Shown here: positions 46,923 through 56,148 of the stretch, in pieces
Layout: each line of letters opens with the position of its first letter
Numbering within the stretch: position 1 is the stretch's first letter
NCBI GenBank assembly: GCA_049293015.1
Contig: JBATSB010000141.1
Coordinates: 1-64,000, forward strand
Source of the DNA: UBA2330 sp049293015
GTDB taxonomy: Bacteria > Bacteroidota > Ignavibacteria > Tepidaquicellales > Tepidaquicellaceae
Direction: 5' to 3'
DNA: 64,000 nucleotides
Notes under the pieces: generated by a model
What the model was told of the DNA's origin: nothing
Seen by the model: the letters and a program-made list of their open reading frames with translations, nothing else
Databases searched by the model: none
Program-made: the position numbers and the translations under genes

Positions 46923-48395
46923 TTAAATTCTCTGAATGATCAGTAAAGTAAGATCGTCTCTCTGCACACTATCGCCTGTAAACTTTCTTACATCTCCTAA
47001 TAATCCTTTAAGCATTTTTTCAGAATCCAGTGTAGAATTATTATTCAGATATAATTCCAGATTGTCGAGACCATATTCTGTATTATTACTTTTCATTGCT
47101 TCGTTTACTCCGTCAGTATAAAAAATTATCTTATCATCCTTTTTAAAATCTATCACGACTTCGTTATCACTATCATTAATATCTACTGTATTCATTGCGC
47201 CGAGAGCAATGCCATGTTTCTTTATCTTGAATATTTCTCCTGACTCACCTGAAATTTTATAAGGCGGCAGATGACCTGCATTAAAGAGTCTGCACTTATT
47301 ATTTTTTGAATCGATGATCGCAATAATGGCAGTGACAAACATTTTCCTGTTTTGCGTTTTTCTTATCATGCGGTTCAGCTTTTCCATAATAACTTTTGGA
47401 TTGGAATGATCTTCCAATATCAGATGCATACAGCTTCTCAATCCGGAAAGAAGCAGCCCGCTTGCTACTCCATGTCCGGATACGTCGCATATGAAGAATC
47501 CGGTTTCTGTATTGGAAATTTTAAAATAGTCAAAATAATCACCGCCTACTTCACTTGCCGGATTTGAAACTCCGGAAATTTTTATATCTCCAATGACGGC
47601 TTCATTCTCAGGAAGCATTGACAGCTGAATCTCTCTTGCATAGTTCAGCTCCTTTTTCATCCTCAGATTCTCATAATTTTTCTTATAATAAAAATCATAT
47701 TGACCGTTAAAGTTTTTCTGCCTTTTCCGTTCTGCTATGAATGCACTGAAAAAAAGTATTGATCCTGTAAGTAAATTAGCGAATTGCTCACCTGCCTGAA
47801 ATGGTTTTTGAAAAATAATAGTTAACAAAATCGGAACCAGCAGTGCAATTAAAAATAGCTGAATGATCTCTGACCTTGAAAATCTGAATATCAAAACCAT
47901 TATTCCGATAAAAATAAGATATGATAAAAAAGTATCGTCTTCATCACCACTTACTGTTACTTTTATATCTTCGTCTGCAAGTTCTTTTTTAAGTTCTTCG
48001 CCGCTTTTTTTACCTTCGGGAATATCATTGTTGTCTTCATTGGGATAAAATATTTCAATTGAAATAAAAATAAGCATCTGAATTATCAGAAAAGCAAATA
48101 TGCTTCTGCTGATATTCTTTATTCCGAAATATTTTTTGTAAAGAAGTCTTGTAACTATCAGCACTGATAAATTGATCAGTGAAATTATCAGTGATATATT
48201 TAAATATTCCTGTATCGCAAAATTAATTATACAAATTATTAAACTAATTATTATAAAAATATTTAATACAACTCTGAATATTTTTAAATTTTTCTGATCT
48301 ATTAATAATTTATATGCCTGCTCTCTTGGCAGCAACAAGTAATCATCAAATGATTCAATAGTATCAAGAGTATGTTTAGTATCTAAATTGTTCAA
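46923..48395 (-). CDS. Membrane-bound SpoIIE/PP2C-type serine phosphatase (RsbU-like)
   Basis: 490 residues. The N-terminal half has about six membrane helices (about 40-225) with an acidic extracytoplasmic loop (about 118-155). A short coiled segment and a PPM/SpoIIE domain follow: REIQLSMLPENEAVIGDIKI, VGGDYFDYF (metal Asp), FFICDVSGHGVASGLL, FNAGHLPPY, IIFYTDGVNEAM and RDDLTLLII. It would dephosphorylate an anti-sigma-factor antagonist, controlling stress or motility output. No antagonist or anti-sigma gene is adjacent. It is followed closely by purE; the small spacing suggests one transcript, which is functionally odd. Confidence 0.9.
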   Translation of the reverse strand: MNNLDTKHTLDTIESFDDYLLLPREQAYKLLIDQKNLKIFRVVLNIFIIISLIICIINFAIQEYLNISLIISLINLSVLIVTRLLYKKYFGIKNISRSIFAFLIIQMLIFISIEIFYPNEDNNDIPEGKKSGEELKKELADEDIKVTVSGDEDDTFLSYLIFIGIMVLIFRFSRSEIIQLFLIALLVPILLTIIFQKPFQAGEQFANLLTGSILFFSAFIAERKRQKNFNGQYDFYYKKNYENLRMKKELNYAREIQLSMLPENEAVIGDIKISGVSNPASEVGGDYFDYFKISNTETGFFICDVSGHGVASGLLLSGLRSCMHLILEDHSNPKVIMEKLNRMIRKTQNRKMFVTAIIAIIDSKNNKCRLFNAGHLPPYKISGESGEIFKIKKHGIALGAMNTVDINDSDNEVVIDFKKDDKIIFYTDGVNEAMKSNNTEYGLDNLELYLNNNSTLDSEKMLKGLLGDVRKFTGDSVQRDDLTLLIIQRI

Positions 48396-48507
48396 TAATT
48401 TATTTATTTATGCTGTTTAATAATTGGCAATCTGTGACAATATTATTTTAAAGGCATGAATTGACAAAAGTTAACGAGCTTAAGAAATAATTGTTGCCTC
48501 TGAATAA

Positions 48508-48792
48508 TTATTTGTCCTTATCCGGCGGGACGTATTCATCCGGAAGCTTTATACCGTCTCCGAAAAAGAATTCTCTCATCTGATCTTCAAATACTTTATC
48601 CGTAGCCGGTGAGGTCAGGTCCAGTCTGTATTCATTAACGATCATTTTAAAATGGTCAAGAAACAATTTAAATCCCTGCTTCGAGACACTGTCATATATC
48701 TTCTGTCCAAGCTCTCCGTCTATTGGCGGCTTGTCTAAACCTGGAAGCTCCTGTTCGAGTTTAATACATTTTACTAATCTTTCTTCAGACAT
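48508..48792 (-). CDS. YggX-like Fe(2+)-trafficking / oxidative-damage-protection protein
   Basis: 94 residues. VKCIKLEQELPGLDKPPIDG then ELGQKIYDSVSKQGFKLFLD, INEYRLD-like VNEYRLDLTSP and EDQMREFFFG align with YggX (one Cys near the N terminus, the GELGxRIY turn, and an Mxx-FxF end). YggX supports Fe-S cluster integrity under oxidative stress in enterobacteria. Residue similarity is moderate, so function is inferred. It is 22 bases downstream of the 5'-nucleotidase gene and probably co-transcribed. Confidence 0.82.
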   Translation of the reverse strand: MSEERLVKCIKLEQELPGLDKPPIDGELGQKIYDSVSKQGFKLFLDHFKMIVNEYRLDLTSPATDKVFEDQMREFFFGDGIKLPDEYVPPDKDK

Positions 48793-48814
48793 TATACTTT
48801 TTATATTTAAATTT

Positions 48815-50392
48815 TTATTTTGAAATATCTTTCATTCTTATATCAGCTACTGAATTAATTATTCCTTCGCTTTTTACCTGTTCTATGAAAAGATCCCTGT
48901 CCACAATTCCCGTATCCTCGACGTTTATCTCTCCGGATACATCTCCGAAATATTTCGGAAACTGACTTCCGACAAAATTATTAGTCGAAAAACTGTAGAT
49001 CATATCATCAGATACTTCTTTACCATTCACCTGAATACTGACTATATAATTTCCTTTCGTACCATCTTTTGGATCATACTCAATATACAGTCCTGATATA
49101 ATAATTTTATCTCCCGAACTTCTTTCACCCGAAGTATCAAGACTCATAAAAATAAAATTCTCAAACATCTCTTTCAGCATTTTACCGGTGACATTAATTT
49201 TCACGATCGTATTCCCGAAAGGATTTATCTCCCACATATCACCGATCAATATATCACCTTTATAAAGATCTTTTCTTATGCCGCCTGAATTCAGGAATGC
49301 GATGTCAGTACCTGTAACTCTCCTCACCGCATCTGTTTCCCATTGACCGAGATTGCTTTCATTTGTATTTCCACGAACCCAGTCATTTTCAAGATGACCT
49401 ATCACCGTGGATAGATAACCTTCTATTTCCTCAAGCATCTTATCAACTTTCTCACCTGCAGCTTTGTCATTAATAGTAGAATCAAAAACTGTTTCAGTAA
49501 GCCATGTTTTATATTCGACTAGAGTATCATTATCTCTGTCAACAACTAACTCCATCTGACCGAGATATCTTCCATAAGATCCCGCCTGCACTATCACGAC
49601 ATCGTTTTGAATAACCGGTTTAAAAAGCGGTGTATGAGAATGTCCGCCGACTATTATATCGATATCTTTATAAAATTTTTCCGCAAGCATTTTATCATTA
49701 TCAACACCAACGTGAGTGAGAAGCATTATAATGTCGCAGTCATTTTCCTTCATAAAATTAATGCCTTCAGTCACTACGGAATCTGTATTAAGCATTTTAA
49801 TATCGCTGACATTTTTAGGCAGTGTAAGAGTCATCAGATCGAGAGCTGTCAGACCAATGATACCGATCTTTACCCCGTTCACTTCTTTAATTTTATATCT
49901 GTCAGAAACAGTTTTGTCCATAGTTATAAGAAATGCATTAGCGCAGAGATGGTCAAATTCCGCAAGCATTAAAACAGAATCGAGTGCATACTGTCCATAA
50001 TCAAATTCATGATTACCGATTACAAATGCATCGAGACCGTAAAGATTCAGAAGTTCGATCTGTGATTTACCTCTGGTAATAGTCGAGATCGGAGAACCTT
50101 GAAAATCATCTCCGCCGTTGACAAGCAGCGTGTTACCGTTTCTGAATTTGTTAATATACCCAAGCATACCCGAAGTACCGCCGACTATATAAGAATTTTC
50201 TACTCCTGTTTCTTTATCTTTTTTTGTTACTTTATAAGGCTGATTCCTCGCATGAAAATCGTTCCAGTGTAAAATGGTGACATCTTTGTATTTTTGTGAA
50301 TTTGTTTCGCTTTGAGAATCTGTATTCTGTGAAAAGGAAATACCTGAGATTGATAGAAATGGAAATAAAAGACTTAAAATTAATTTCTTCAT
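48815..50392 (-). CDS. 5'-nucleotidase / UshA-like metallophosphatase
   Basis: 525 residues with a signal peptide (about 1-21). Calcineurin-like motifs are TILHWNDFHAR, VNGGDDFQGSP, VIGNHEFDYG, LLTHVGVDND and VGGHSHTPLF (two-metal site). The C-terminal 5_nucleotid_C domain contains FLNSGGIRKDLYKGDI and NPFGNTIVKI, with YSFSTNNFVGSQF near the end. A periplasmic or surface enzyme releasing phosphate from nucleotides, probably used in nucleotide salvage. It is the first gene of a pair with the YggX-like gene; tRNA-Pro lies upstream. Confidence 0.92.
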   Translation of the reverse strand: MKKLILSLLFPFLSISGISFSQNTDSQSETNSQKYKDVTILHWNDFHARNQPYKVTKKDKETGVENSYIVGGTSGMLGYINKFRNGNTLLVNGGDDFQGSPISTITRGKSQIELLNLYGLDAFVIGNHEFDYGQYALDSVLMLAEFDHLCANAFLITMDKTVSDRYKIKEVNGVKIGIIGLTALDLMTLTLPKNVSDIKMLNTDSVVTEGINFMKENDCDIIMLLTHVGVDNDKMLAEKFYKDIDIIVGGHSHTPLFKPVIQNDVVIVQAGSYGRYLGQMELVVDRDNDTLVEYKTWLTETVFDSTINDKAAGEKVDKMLEEIEGYLSTVIGHLENDWVRGNTNESNLGQWETDAVRRVTGTDIAFLNSGGIRKDLYKGDILIGDMWEINPFGNTIVKINVTGKMLKEMFENFIFMSLDTSGERSSGDKIIISGLYIEYDPKDGTKGNYIVSIQVNGKEVSDDMIYSFSTNNFVGSQFPKYFGDVSGEINVEDTGIVDRDLFIEQVKSEGIINSVADIRMKDISK

Positions 50393-50448
50393 AATTAAAT
50401 ACTGGAATTAAATTATTGACGGAAAATTTTTCCGGCGTATACATCAAG

Positions 50449-50522
50449 TCGGGATGACTGGATTTGAACCAGCGACCTCCTCGTCCCGAACGAGGCGCGC
50501 TACCGAGCTACGCTACATCCCG
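50449..50522 (-). tRNA. tRNA-Pro (anticodon CGG)
   Basis: On the minus strand the acceptor CGGGATG pairs with CATCCCG, with discriminator A. The anticodon arm is CCTCG-TTCGGGA-CGAGG with CGG at the centre (reads CCG), followed by a T arm containing GGTTCAAATCC. 74 bases; CCA is not encoded. Confidence 0.95.
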
Positions 50523-50691
50523 AAATCCTGATGAACAGGTTTTGTATGTGCAAATATAATTAATATATAGTTTGATTTAAATGAGAAATTGAGATTAGAA
50601 TTATAATGATATCTATTTCCGTCCTAAAGGTCATTCATTAAAATTAATCTTGAGGCTAATTTATTCTTTGAATTCAAACCAGTTTATATAA

Positions 50692-50722
50692 TTGTAAACT
50701 CTGAAAATATTTCATACATTTG
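50692..50722 (+). promoter_or_regulatory. Bacteroidota-type promoter before hicA
   Basis: TTG (50692-50694) and TACATTTG (50715-50722) are 20 bases apart, matching the TTG / TAnnTTTG consensus of Bacteroidota sigma-A promoters. A purine-rich AAAGGAAAG lies 18 bases before the ATG at 50760. Confidence 0.65.
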
Positions 50723-50759
50723 TATTGGCTTTAAAGGAAAGTAACATATAAATAACCCG

Positions 50760-50957
50760 ATGAAATTTAAAGAGGTAATTAGATTGCTGAGAAATGATGG
50801 ATGGTGTTTTGTATGACAGACAGGAAGTCATCAGCAATATCATCATGCAAATAAAAAGGGAACTGTAACTATAGCCGGAAAACCAAATGAAGATGTTCAT
50901 CCAAAAACTTTAAAAAGTATTTTTAAACAAGCACAAATTTTAAATAATAATTCATGA
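50760..50957 (+). pseudogene. hicA: hicA toxin gene with an in-frame TGA
   Basis: From the ATG, the frame reads MKFKEVIRLLRNDGWCFV, then TGA (50814-50816), then QTGSHQQYHHANKKGTVTIA, GKPNEDVHPKTLKSIF and a stop at 50955-50957. This is a complete HicA mRNA interferase (about 65 codons) except that the Arg normally preceding QTGSH has become a stop (consistent with CGA to TGA). The catalytic His of GSH lies after the stop. Downstream restart sites are poor. Its end overlaps the hicB ATG by four bases, the normal hicAB arrangement, so the gene died recently by one substitution. UGA is a normal stop elsewhere in the window. Confidence 0.85.
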
Positions 50958-51172
50958 AAAAAGAATTTCTGATAATAATTGAAAAAGGAAAGAATAATTA
51001 TAGTGCTTACATACCAGATCTTCCGGGATGCGCTGCCACATCTGATTCTGAAAATAAATTATTAAAACTCATGGAAGAAGGAATTGAGCTTCATATAAAA
51101 GACATGAAAAGAAGGGGATACAAAATTCCAACACCTACTACTAAGTCTGCTGTTATAGAGATAGCTGCTTAG
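50954..51172 (+). CDS. hicB: HicB-family antitoxin
   Basis: 72 residues. The partial RNase-H-like fold of HicB is visible as KKEFLIIIEKGKNNYSAYIP, DLPGCAATSDSENKLLKLME and EGIELHIKDMKRRGYKIPTP. No C-terminal ribbon-helix-helix DNA-binding domain is present, so it is a short form. It normally sequesters HicA. Here the partner hicA is broken by a stop codon, leaving an intact antitoxin without its neighbour's toxin. The ATG overlaps the hicA end by four bases. Confidence 0.9.
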   Translation: MKKEFLIIIEKGKNNYSAYIPDLPGCAATSDSENKLLKLMEEGIELHIKDMKRRGYKIPTPTTKSAVIEIAA

Positions 51173-51363
51173 AACTTAGAAATTATTTTAATAGAATATG
51201 CGGCTCAGTATTTAATTTCTGACCCGTTTTTTATACCCTCTTCAGAAAACAAATTTTGAACTTACTCTTTTTTTAATTTGTAAATCTTCAAACTTATTTA
51301 TTTACTTTGATTGACATATAATTTAATTATATTAAGAAAAAATTTACCCTCTGAATATCAATA

Positions 51364-52026
51364 ATGCTGATCCAGAAATTTTATAAAATTAAATTCCATA
51401 TAGTTAAAACAGAATTTTCAAATACCGTGTTAAAATTATACAAAGTATTAATTCTTACTCTGTTAGTAATTTTAAATTTATCTGTTTCAAAATATTCTTA
51501 TTCACAAAATAATTCAGGTAATAAATTTACTGAATGGACTACATGGACTTTGTTTCAGACTATACCTTCCCCGACTTTTTATCAGGACAGAAACGAAGAT
51601 GAATCGAGATTACAGTTCGGACTGAGATGGCATGTTACTCCTTTTAATTATTCATTCAATGCAAACAAACTTGTACCGGCTGCGCAATTCTTCAAAGTAA
51701 ATCCAGTGAGAAGATACGGCGGCTCGATGGAGATCTTTCTGCAGCCTGAGTGGATGACAGGGGGTTTTCAATATTCAGATTTTAAAAGATTTAATCTTAC
51801 TACAGGTGTGAGAGGATTTATTCCTCTCGAGGAAAGAGGAGAGTATCTTGCAATTTCACTGGGCGGTAAATATAATTTCCGTAAAAATAAACAGGATCAG
51901 AATATCGGGTACTATTCAGTCGAAGGAGGGATTTATACTTTTTTTGGAATACTTGGTCTGGTCGCAGATTATAATTTCACATCTCAAAGCTATTACAATA
52001 TTTCTATTAACCTAAAATATTATTAA
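51364..52026 (+). CDS. Probable outer-membrane protein, unknown
   Basis: 220 residues. A hydrophobic segment (about 27-42) with a likely cleavage after SYSQ follows a basic 25-residue leader. The mature part is aromatic-rich with alternating strands (for example RLQFGLRWHVTPFNYSF, LAISLGGKYNF, GYYSVEGGIYTFFGI) and ends in ISINLKYY, a terminal aromatic residue as in beta-barrel proteins. I do not recognise a named family. It precedes a metallo-beta-lactamase-fold lipoprotein gene by six bases and is probably in the same transcript. Confidence 0.6.
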   Translation: MLIQKFYKIKFHIVKTEFSNTVLKLYKVLILTLLVILNLSVSKYSYSQNNSGNKFTEWTTWTLFQTIPSPTFYQDRNEDESRLQFGLRWHVTPFNYSFNANKLVPAAQFFKVNPVRRYGGSMEIFLQPEWMTGGFQYSDFKRFNLTTGVRGFIPLEERGEYLAISLGGKYNFRKNKQDQNIGYYSVEGGIYTFFGILGLVADYNFTSQSYYNISINLKYY

Positions 52027-52032
52027 TAGGTT

Positions 52033-52995
52033 ATGAAAAATTTTAACAGCATATTAATTTTCATACTCCTTTTATTAACTGCCTCAGGTTGCAGAGTTTT
52101 ATATGACGTGGGAGATAACGTAAGAAGAAGTTTTACTTCGCCTAAAAAAATTAAAAACCGTATCAAAGATCCCATCAGACCCGGTGTAAAATTGTCAGCT
52201 CTCTGGGTCGGACATGCAACTATCCTGCTGCAGATGGGAGATAAAGTAATTATGACAGATCCTTTTCTTACAGACTTTATTGCTGAGATTCAGATGAGGA
52301 TACAGGATCCGGGCATTGACATAAATGATCTGAAGCAGTGTGACATTATTCTCATTTCACATTCACATTTTGATCATTTGAATTTCGGCAGTCTTGGGAT
52401 ATTAAATAAAAAATTTCCGGACGCTACTCTCGTTTTTCCCGAAGCATTAAAAGAATTTATTCCTGTTTATGATTTCAAACTTTCACCTTTAAAAAAATCC
52501 GATTATAAAAAAAAGAAATACATCGGAGAATCAAAGATAATAGATGGAGTAAAAATAACCTGCGTCGCAGCTTATCACTGGGGCGGTCGATACGGACTTG
52601 ACGGACTCCTGTGGGAGTATGACGGCTACTGCGGTTATTTAATTGAGTATGACGGTTACACAGTTTATTTTCCGGGAGATACTGCTTATGATAAGGAATT
52701 TTATAAATATCTCGGAGAGAATTATGAGATCGATCTTGAATTCATGCCGATAGGTCCTTGCTCAGACTGTACCGAAATCGACAAACCAAACCGCCATCTC
52801 TATCCCAAAGGAGCTTTGATGATCCTCGATGATTCAAAGGCAAAGTTAATGATACCTATGCATTACGGCACCATTGCCGAGCTGTCCGATCCCGAAGAGC
52901 CGAGAATAGTACTTGAAGAACTCATCCGCGAAAAACCTCAGTACAAAGACAAAGTAAAAATTCTTAAGATCGGTGAGCAGATTGTGATTGAGTGA
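52033..52995 (+). CDS. Metallo-beta-lactamase-fold lipoprotein (UlaG/NAPE-PLD-like)
   Basis: 320 residues. The lipoprotein signal LLLLTASGCRV precedes an MBL domain with LWVGHATILLQMGDKVIMTD, the metal motif SHSHFDHLN (HxHxDH), YFPGDTAYDKEFYKYL, EFMPIGPCSDC and MIPMHYGTI. This layout fits the UlaG/N-acyl-phosphatidylethanolamine phospholipase-D-like group. A hydrolase of phosphodiester or lactone bonds is likely; the substrate is unknown. It is anchored in a membrane by its Cys. It follows the probable outer-membrane protein gene closely. A hairpin repeat begins 10 bases after its stop. Confidence 0.9.
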   Translation: MKNFNSILIFILLLLTASGCRVLYDVGDNVRRSFTSPKKIKNRIKDPIRPGVKLSALWVGHATILLQMGDKVIMTDPFLTDFIAEIQMRIQDPGIDINDLKQCDIILISHSHFDHLNFGSLGILNKKFPDATLVFPEALKEFIPVYDFKLSPLKKSDYKKKKYIGESKIIDGVKITCVAAYHWGGRYGLDGLLWEYDGYCGYLIEYDGYTVYFPGDTAYDKEFYKYLGENYEIDLEFMPIGPCSDCTEIDKPNRHLYPKGALMILDDSKAKLMIPMHYGTIAELSDPEEPRIVLEELIREKPQYKDKVKILKIGEQIVIE

Positions 52996-53408
52996 TTTTA
53001 TATTCGAGCCGCAGTTGATGTTCCAAAAAGTTTTGATACAAATTTTTTAATTTTTAGACTCATTCACTAAACTTTTTGGTCACCAACAGCATGCCTGATG
53101 TTAAGAAACTCTAATCTAAAGTTTTGATCTGCATTTTTATAATATGAGAATAGTGACTGAGTTTTGAAAATTTTTAAGTTCGTCTGCAGAGATCATGTTC
53201 TAAGGCTGTTTGTGCTCAAAATTGAAAAAAAATTTTAAGAAGCATTGAAAAATTTTAACTGAATTACTTTATTAAATGAACATAAAATTAATCTGTACTA
53301 TCCTAATTATTTGAATTCTACATATAAACGAATATTTATTTGTAAAATAAAATCAGATAATTTAATTTTGAGTAAAAGATTTTTAATAAAATAATCAAAA
53401 GAATTATC
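52996..53408. other. 413-bp gap with hairpin repeat, no gene
   Basis: Copy C of the hairpin family occupies 53006-53090. A degenerate second unit with TTCTAAGGCTGTTTGTGCTC lies at about 53198-53217. The rest, to 53408, is A/T-rich without ORFs or recognisable RNA. Confidence 0.6.
53006..53090. repeat. Dispersed hairpin repeat, copy C
   Basis: The left arm begins GAGCCGCAGTTGATGTTCC and continues AAAAAGTTT; the right arm (about 53069-53090) has AAACTTTTTGGTCACCAACA. It lies directly after the metallo-beta-lactamase-fold gene. Confidence 0.78.
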
Positions 53409-55553
53409 ATGAAAATAATTATAAAATTTTTAATAGCAGTACTGATTATAAGTACAGATATTTCGATTGCACAGAATTACTGGACCGGACTCAATGGTCC
53501 GTTTGGAGGGAATGTTCTTGAAATTAATAAAGGTAATAATGGCAACATGGTAATTCTCAGAGGTGAGGGAGTTTATAATTCCGCCGATAATGGTGTGACA
53601 TGGAATAGCATGCCACAGGGAATGGTAAATACAAATCTCAGTATGACTATAAGTCCTTCGGGAATTATTTACACAGGCAAAAGTACCGGCGGTCTATGGT
53701 GGACAGGTAATTATGGGCAGAGCTGGAGTTTTAATCCCATCAGCGTTGCGCCTCACAGCGGTCTTTGGGCAAGTATCTATCTTGTAAAAGTCAGTCCGAC
53801 AGGACCTGTGTATATTAACAATCATGTTTCTTTTAACGGAGGAAATAATTTTAATGCTTTTAATTATAACGGAATGAACCTGTTTACAAGTGACTATGCA
53901 TTTAATTCTACTGGTCATGTTTACTCTGTTACAACTAACGGAATTTATTATTCTACAAACAATGCTTCTTCATGGACAAATATAAATGGAAATTTACCAT
54001 CGCTATCTGCATCAGGGATTTTAACTGACAATAATACTTTATTAACAGCCATTCAGGGTTCGGGAATATTTAAAACTTCAGATAATGGAAATGTGTGGAC
54101 TGAAATTAATAACGGAATTAATGATCTGAATATTGTAAAATTATACAAAGACAATTCAGGAAATTATTTTGCAGGTACATCGACCGGGAAAGTATTCAGA
54201 TCTTCTGATCAGGGAAATTTTTGGAACCGAATTTTTTTAAGCAATTCTGCAAACAGGATCAATTCAATTTATTCAGAAGGAAATAATATTTTTGTTGCAT
54301 CATCTTTTGGAATTTTCTTTTCAGATAATAACGGTATAACATGGAGTGAAAGAAATAATAATCTGAACATACCCATTATAAACACTATCATCTTTCCGGG
54401 TGAGAATCAGCTCATGGCAGCATCTGGAACCGGTGTACAATTCTCAGATGACAATGGTCAGAGCTGGGAAAACAGGTCAACGGATCTTCCGGGGATGTAT
54501 GTTAATTCGCTTTTAAAAACTGATAATAATGAAATACTTGCAAGTATAAGAAATTCGGGAATTTACAGAACTTCAGATAATGGAAACAGTTGGAATAATT
54601 CAGGAACAGGAATTCCCGAAGCATATCAATCAGCCGATATCCTGATCTCACCGGAAGGTTATGTTTTTGCAAGTGTGAATACAAATAATTTTCCAGATAC
54701 ATTGAAAATTTTCCGCTCATCAGACAATGGAAATACATGGGCAAAGATCTATCAGCCGGAAACCAATGATTTCAATACATTAGAAATTGATGCATCCGGT
54801 AATTTATATCTTTTTAAGCAGCAATCATTTACAACAGCATTGCTGAGAAGTACTGACATTGGAAATACTTGGACAGAAGTTAACCTTTCACAATTCTTTT
54901 TTGTAACAAAATTTACATCTTCACAAAACCATCTTTACTTTACAGAATCGGGAAATATTTTTAAATCTTCTGACATGGGAAACAACTGGACAGAAATTCC
55001 GAGAGGCGGTTGGCAGACTTCATCTTTGAATGCGCTTTCGGTAAACGGACGAGGTGATATCTTTGTATCAGCAGGAGTAGATGTTTTTCTAAGTGTGAAT
55101 GATGGTGTTTCATGGATCAATGTCAGATCAGGAATTTCCAATAATGCTTATATAAATAAATTTGTATTCGATAATTTAAATTATATTTACGGATTAAACT
55201 ATTATTATGGAATTTTCAAAAGTGCACAGCCGACGATCACAGATATTTCAACTAATTTAAGTAATTCAGAAATTCCGGATTCATATACTCTTTCACAAAA
55301 TTATCCGAATCCATTTAATCCATCTACTGTAATAAATTATCACATTCCTGTTTCAGGAAAAGTAAAATTAAAAGTTACAGACATTTCCGGAAAAGAAGTG
55401 GCTGTACTTGTAAATGAATTTCAGACTAAAGGAGATCATAAAGCTGAGTTCAATTCAGGAGATAAAAACATCAGTCTATCAAGCGGTATCTATTTTTACA
55501 CACTTGAGACAGAAGGATTCGTAAGTACACGCAAAATGATCCTTTTAAAATAA
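53409..55553 (+). CDS. Secreted BNR/sortilin-like propeller protein with T9SS tail
   Basis: 714 residues with a signal peptide (about 1-21, ending SIAQ). BNR-type blades recur: VYNSADNGVTWNSM, GLWWTGNYGQSWSF, IFKTSDNGNVWTEI, VFRSSDQGNFWNRI, IFFSDNNGITWSER, IYRTSDNGNSWNNS, IFRSSDNGNTWAKI and LLRSTDIGNTWTEV. The final 80 residues are a T9SS tail (QNYPNPFNPSTVINYHIP, LKVTDISGKEVAVLVNE, LSSGIYFYTLE, KMILLK). Surface or secreted; the ligand is unknown. Single gene, starting about 410 bases after the previous one. An inverted repeat follows at 55597-55670. Confidence 0.9.
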   Translation: MKIIIKFLIAVLIISTDISIAQNYWTGLNGPFGGNVLEINKGNNGNMVILRGEGVYNSADNGVTWNSMPQGMVNTNLSMTISPSGIIYTGKSTGGLWWTGNYGQSWSFNPISVAPHSGLWASIYLVKVSPTGPVYINNHVSFNGGNNFNAFNYNGMNLFTSDYAFNSTGHVYSVTTNGIYYSTNNASSWTNINGNLPSLSASGILTDNNTLLTAIQGSGIFKTSDNGNVWTEINNGINDLNIVKLYKDNSGNYFAGTSTGKVFRSSDQGNFWNRIFLSNSANRINSIYSEGNNIFVASSFGIFFSDNNGITWSERNNNLNIPIINTIIFPGENQLMAASGTGVQFSDDNGQSWENRSTDLPGMYVNSLLKTDNNEILASIRNSGIYRTSDNGNSWNNSGTGIPEAYQSADILISPEGYVFASVNTNNFPDTLKIFRSSDNGNTWAKIYQPETNDFNTLEIDASGNLYLFKQQSFTTALLRSTDIGNTWTEVNLSQFFFVTKFTSSQNHLYFTESGNIFKSSDMGNNWTEIPRGGWQTSSLNALSVNGRGDIFVSAGVDVFLSVNDGVSWINVRSGISNNAYINKFVFDNLNYIYGLNYYYGIFKSAQPTITDISTNLSNSEIPDSYTLSQNYPNPFNPSTVINYHIPVSGKVKLKVTDISGKEVAVLVNEFQTKGDHKAEFNSGDKNISLSSGIYFYTLETEGFVSTRKMILLK

Positions 55554-55596
55554 TGATATAAGTTTTTCATTTCACTTTAACAATATTGCATGGTTT

Positions 55597-55670
55597 ACCT
55601 CCAAGGCTCGAAGACTCAAAGGATCTAATTTTTAACTTTTTAAATCTTTGAGCCTTGGAGTCTTTGAGGC
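55597..55670. repeat. Imperfect inverted repeat after the T9SS gene
   Basis: CCTCCAAGGCTCGAAGACTC with following AAAGG (55598-55622) pairs imperfectly with CTTTGAGCCTTGGAGTCTTT and GAGG (55646-55669). The arms are about 27 bases around a T-rich 20-base centre. It could act as a 3' stem for the preceding transcript. Confidence 0.6.
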
Positions 55671-55762
55671 AATTCCAACTTTTTGGACGAATATAGTTAT
55701 TCAAAATAATTAATATTCAAAATCAGTTGTAATTCAAAATCCATAGCAATATATTAGCACTT

Positions 55763-56071
55763 GTGAAAAATTACCTTTCAAAAATATTCGCAGTATATAT
55801 TTTAATACTTGCACTTATACCATGCACTGATTTTATAGCTCATGGGCTTTGTGAAGAAACTGATAATATACACATTGAGAATTCTACAGAATCTGAACAT
55901 GAAGATCTGTGCACTCCAATGTGCACCTGTAACTGCTGCAACAGCATTGTTGCTCTGTCTGAACATTTTTCACTTAAAAATTACATTCCACATTCAGAAA
56001 TACTTTTAATCGAATTATCACAATACGATGATTCATTTTCTATGAATACATCTCCTCCTCCGAAATCTTAA
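55763..56071 (+). CDS. DUF6660-like small exported Cys-rich protein
   Basis: 102 residues with a GTG start and a signal-like N terminus (LSKIFAVYILILALIPCTDF). The mature part has a metal-binding-looking cluster, HEDLCTPMCTCNCCN, with five Cys and upstream His. Short proteins of this type (DUF6660) commonly precede heavy-metal RND efflux genes in Bacteroidota, as here: czcA begins 77 bases downstream. A periplasmic metal sensor or carrier role is inferred. Confidence 0.75.
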   Translation: MKNYLSKIFAVYILILALIPCTDFIAHGLCEETDNIHIENSTESEHEDLCTPMCTCNCCNSIVALSEHFSLKNYIPHSEILLIELSQYDDSFSMNTSPPPKS

Positions 56072-56148
56072 TTTAATTTTAAGTTCCGCAAAACAATATT
56101 CAACTGACATTCAAGATGCAGTTGCTGTTCATTTTTTAAAATTAAATT

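Noticed and set aside
50814..50816. Reassigned UGA codon in hicA
   Set aside because: Several intact genes in the window end with TGA (for example those ending at 23160, 38390, 43713 and 52995), so UGA is a stop here; no selenocysteine-type hairpin was seen and the lost residue is normally Arg.
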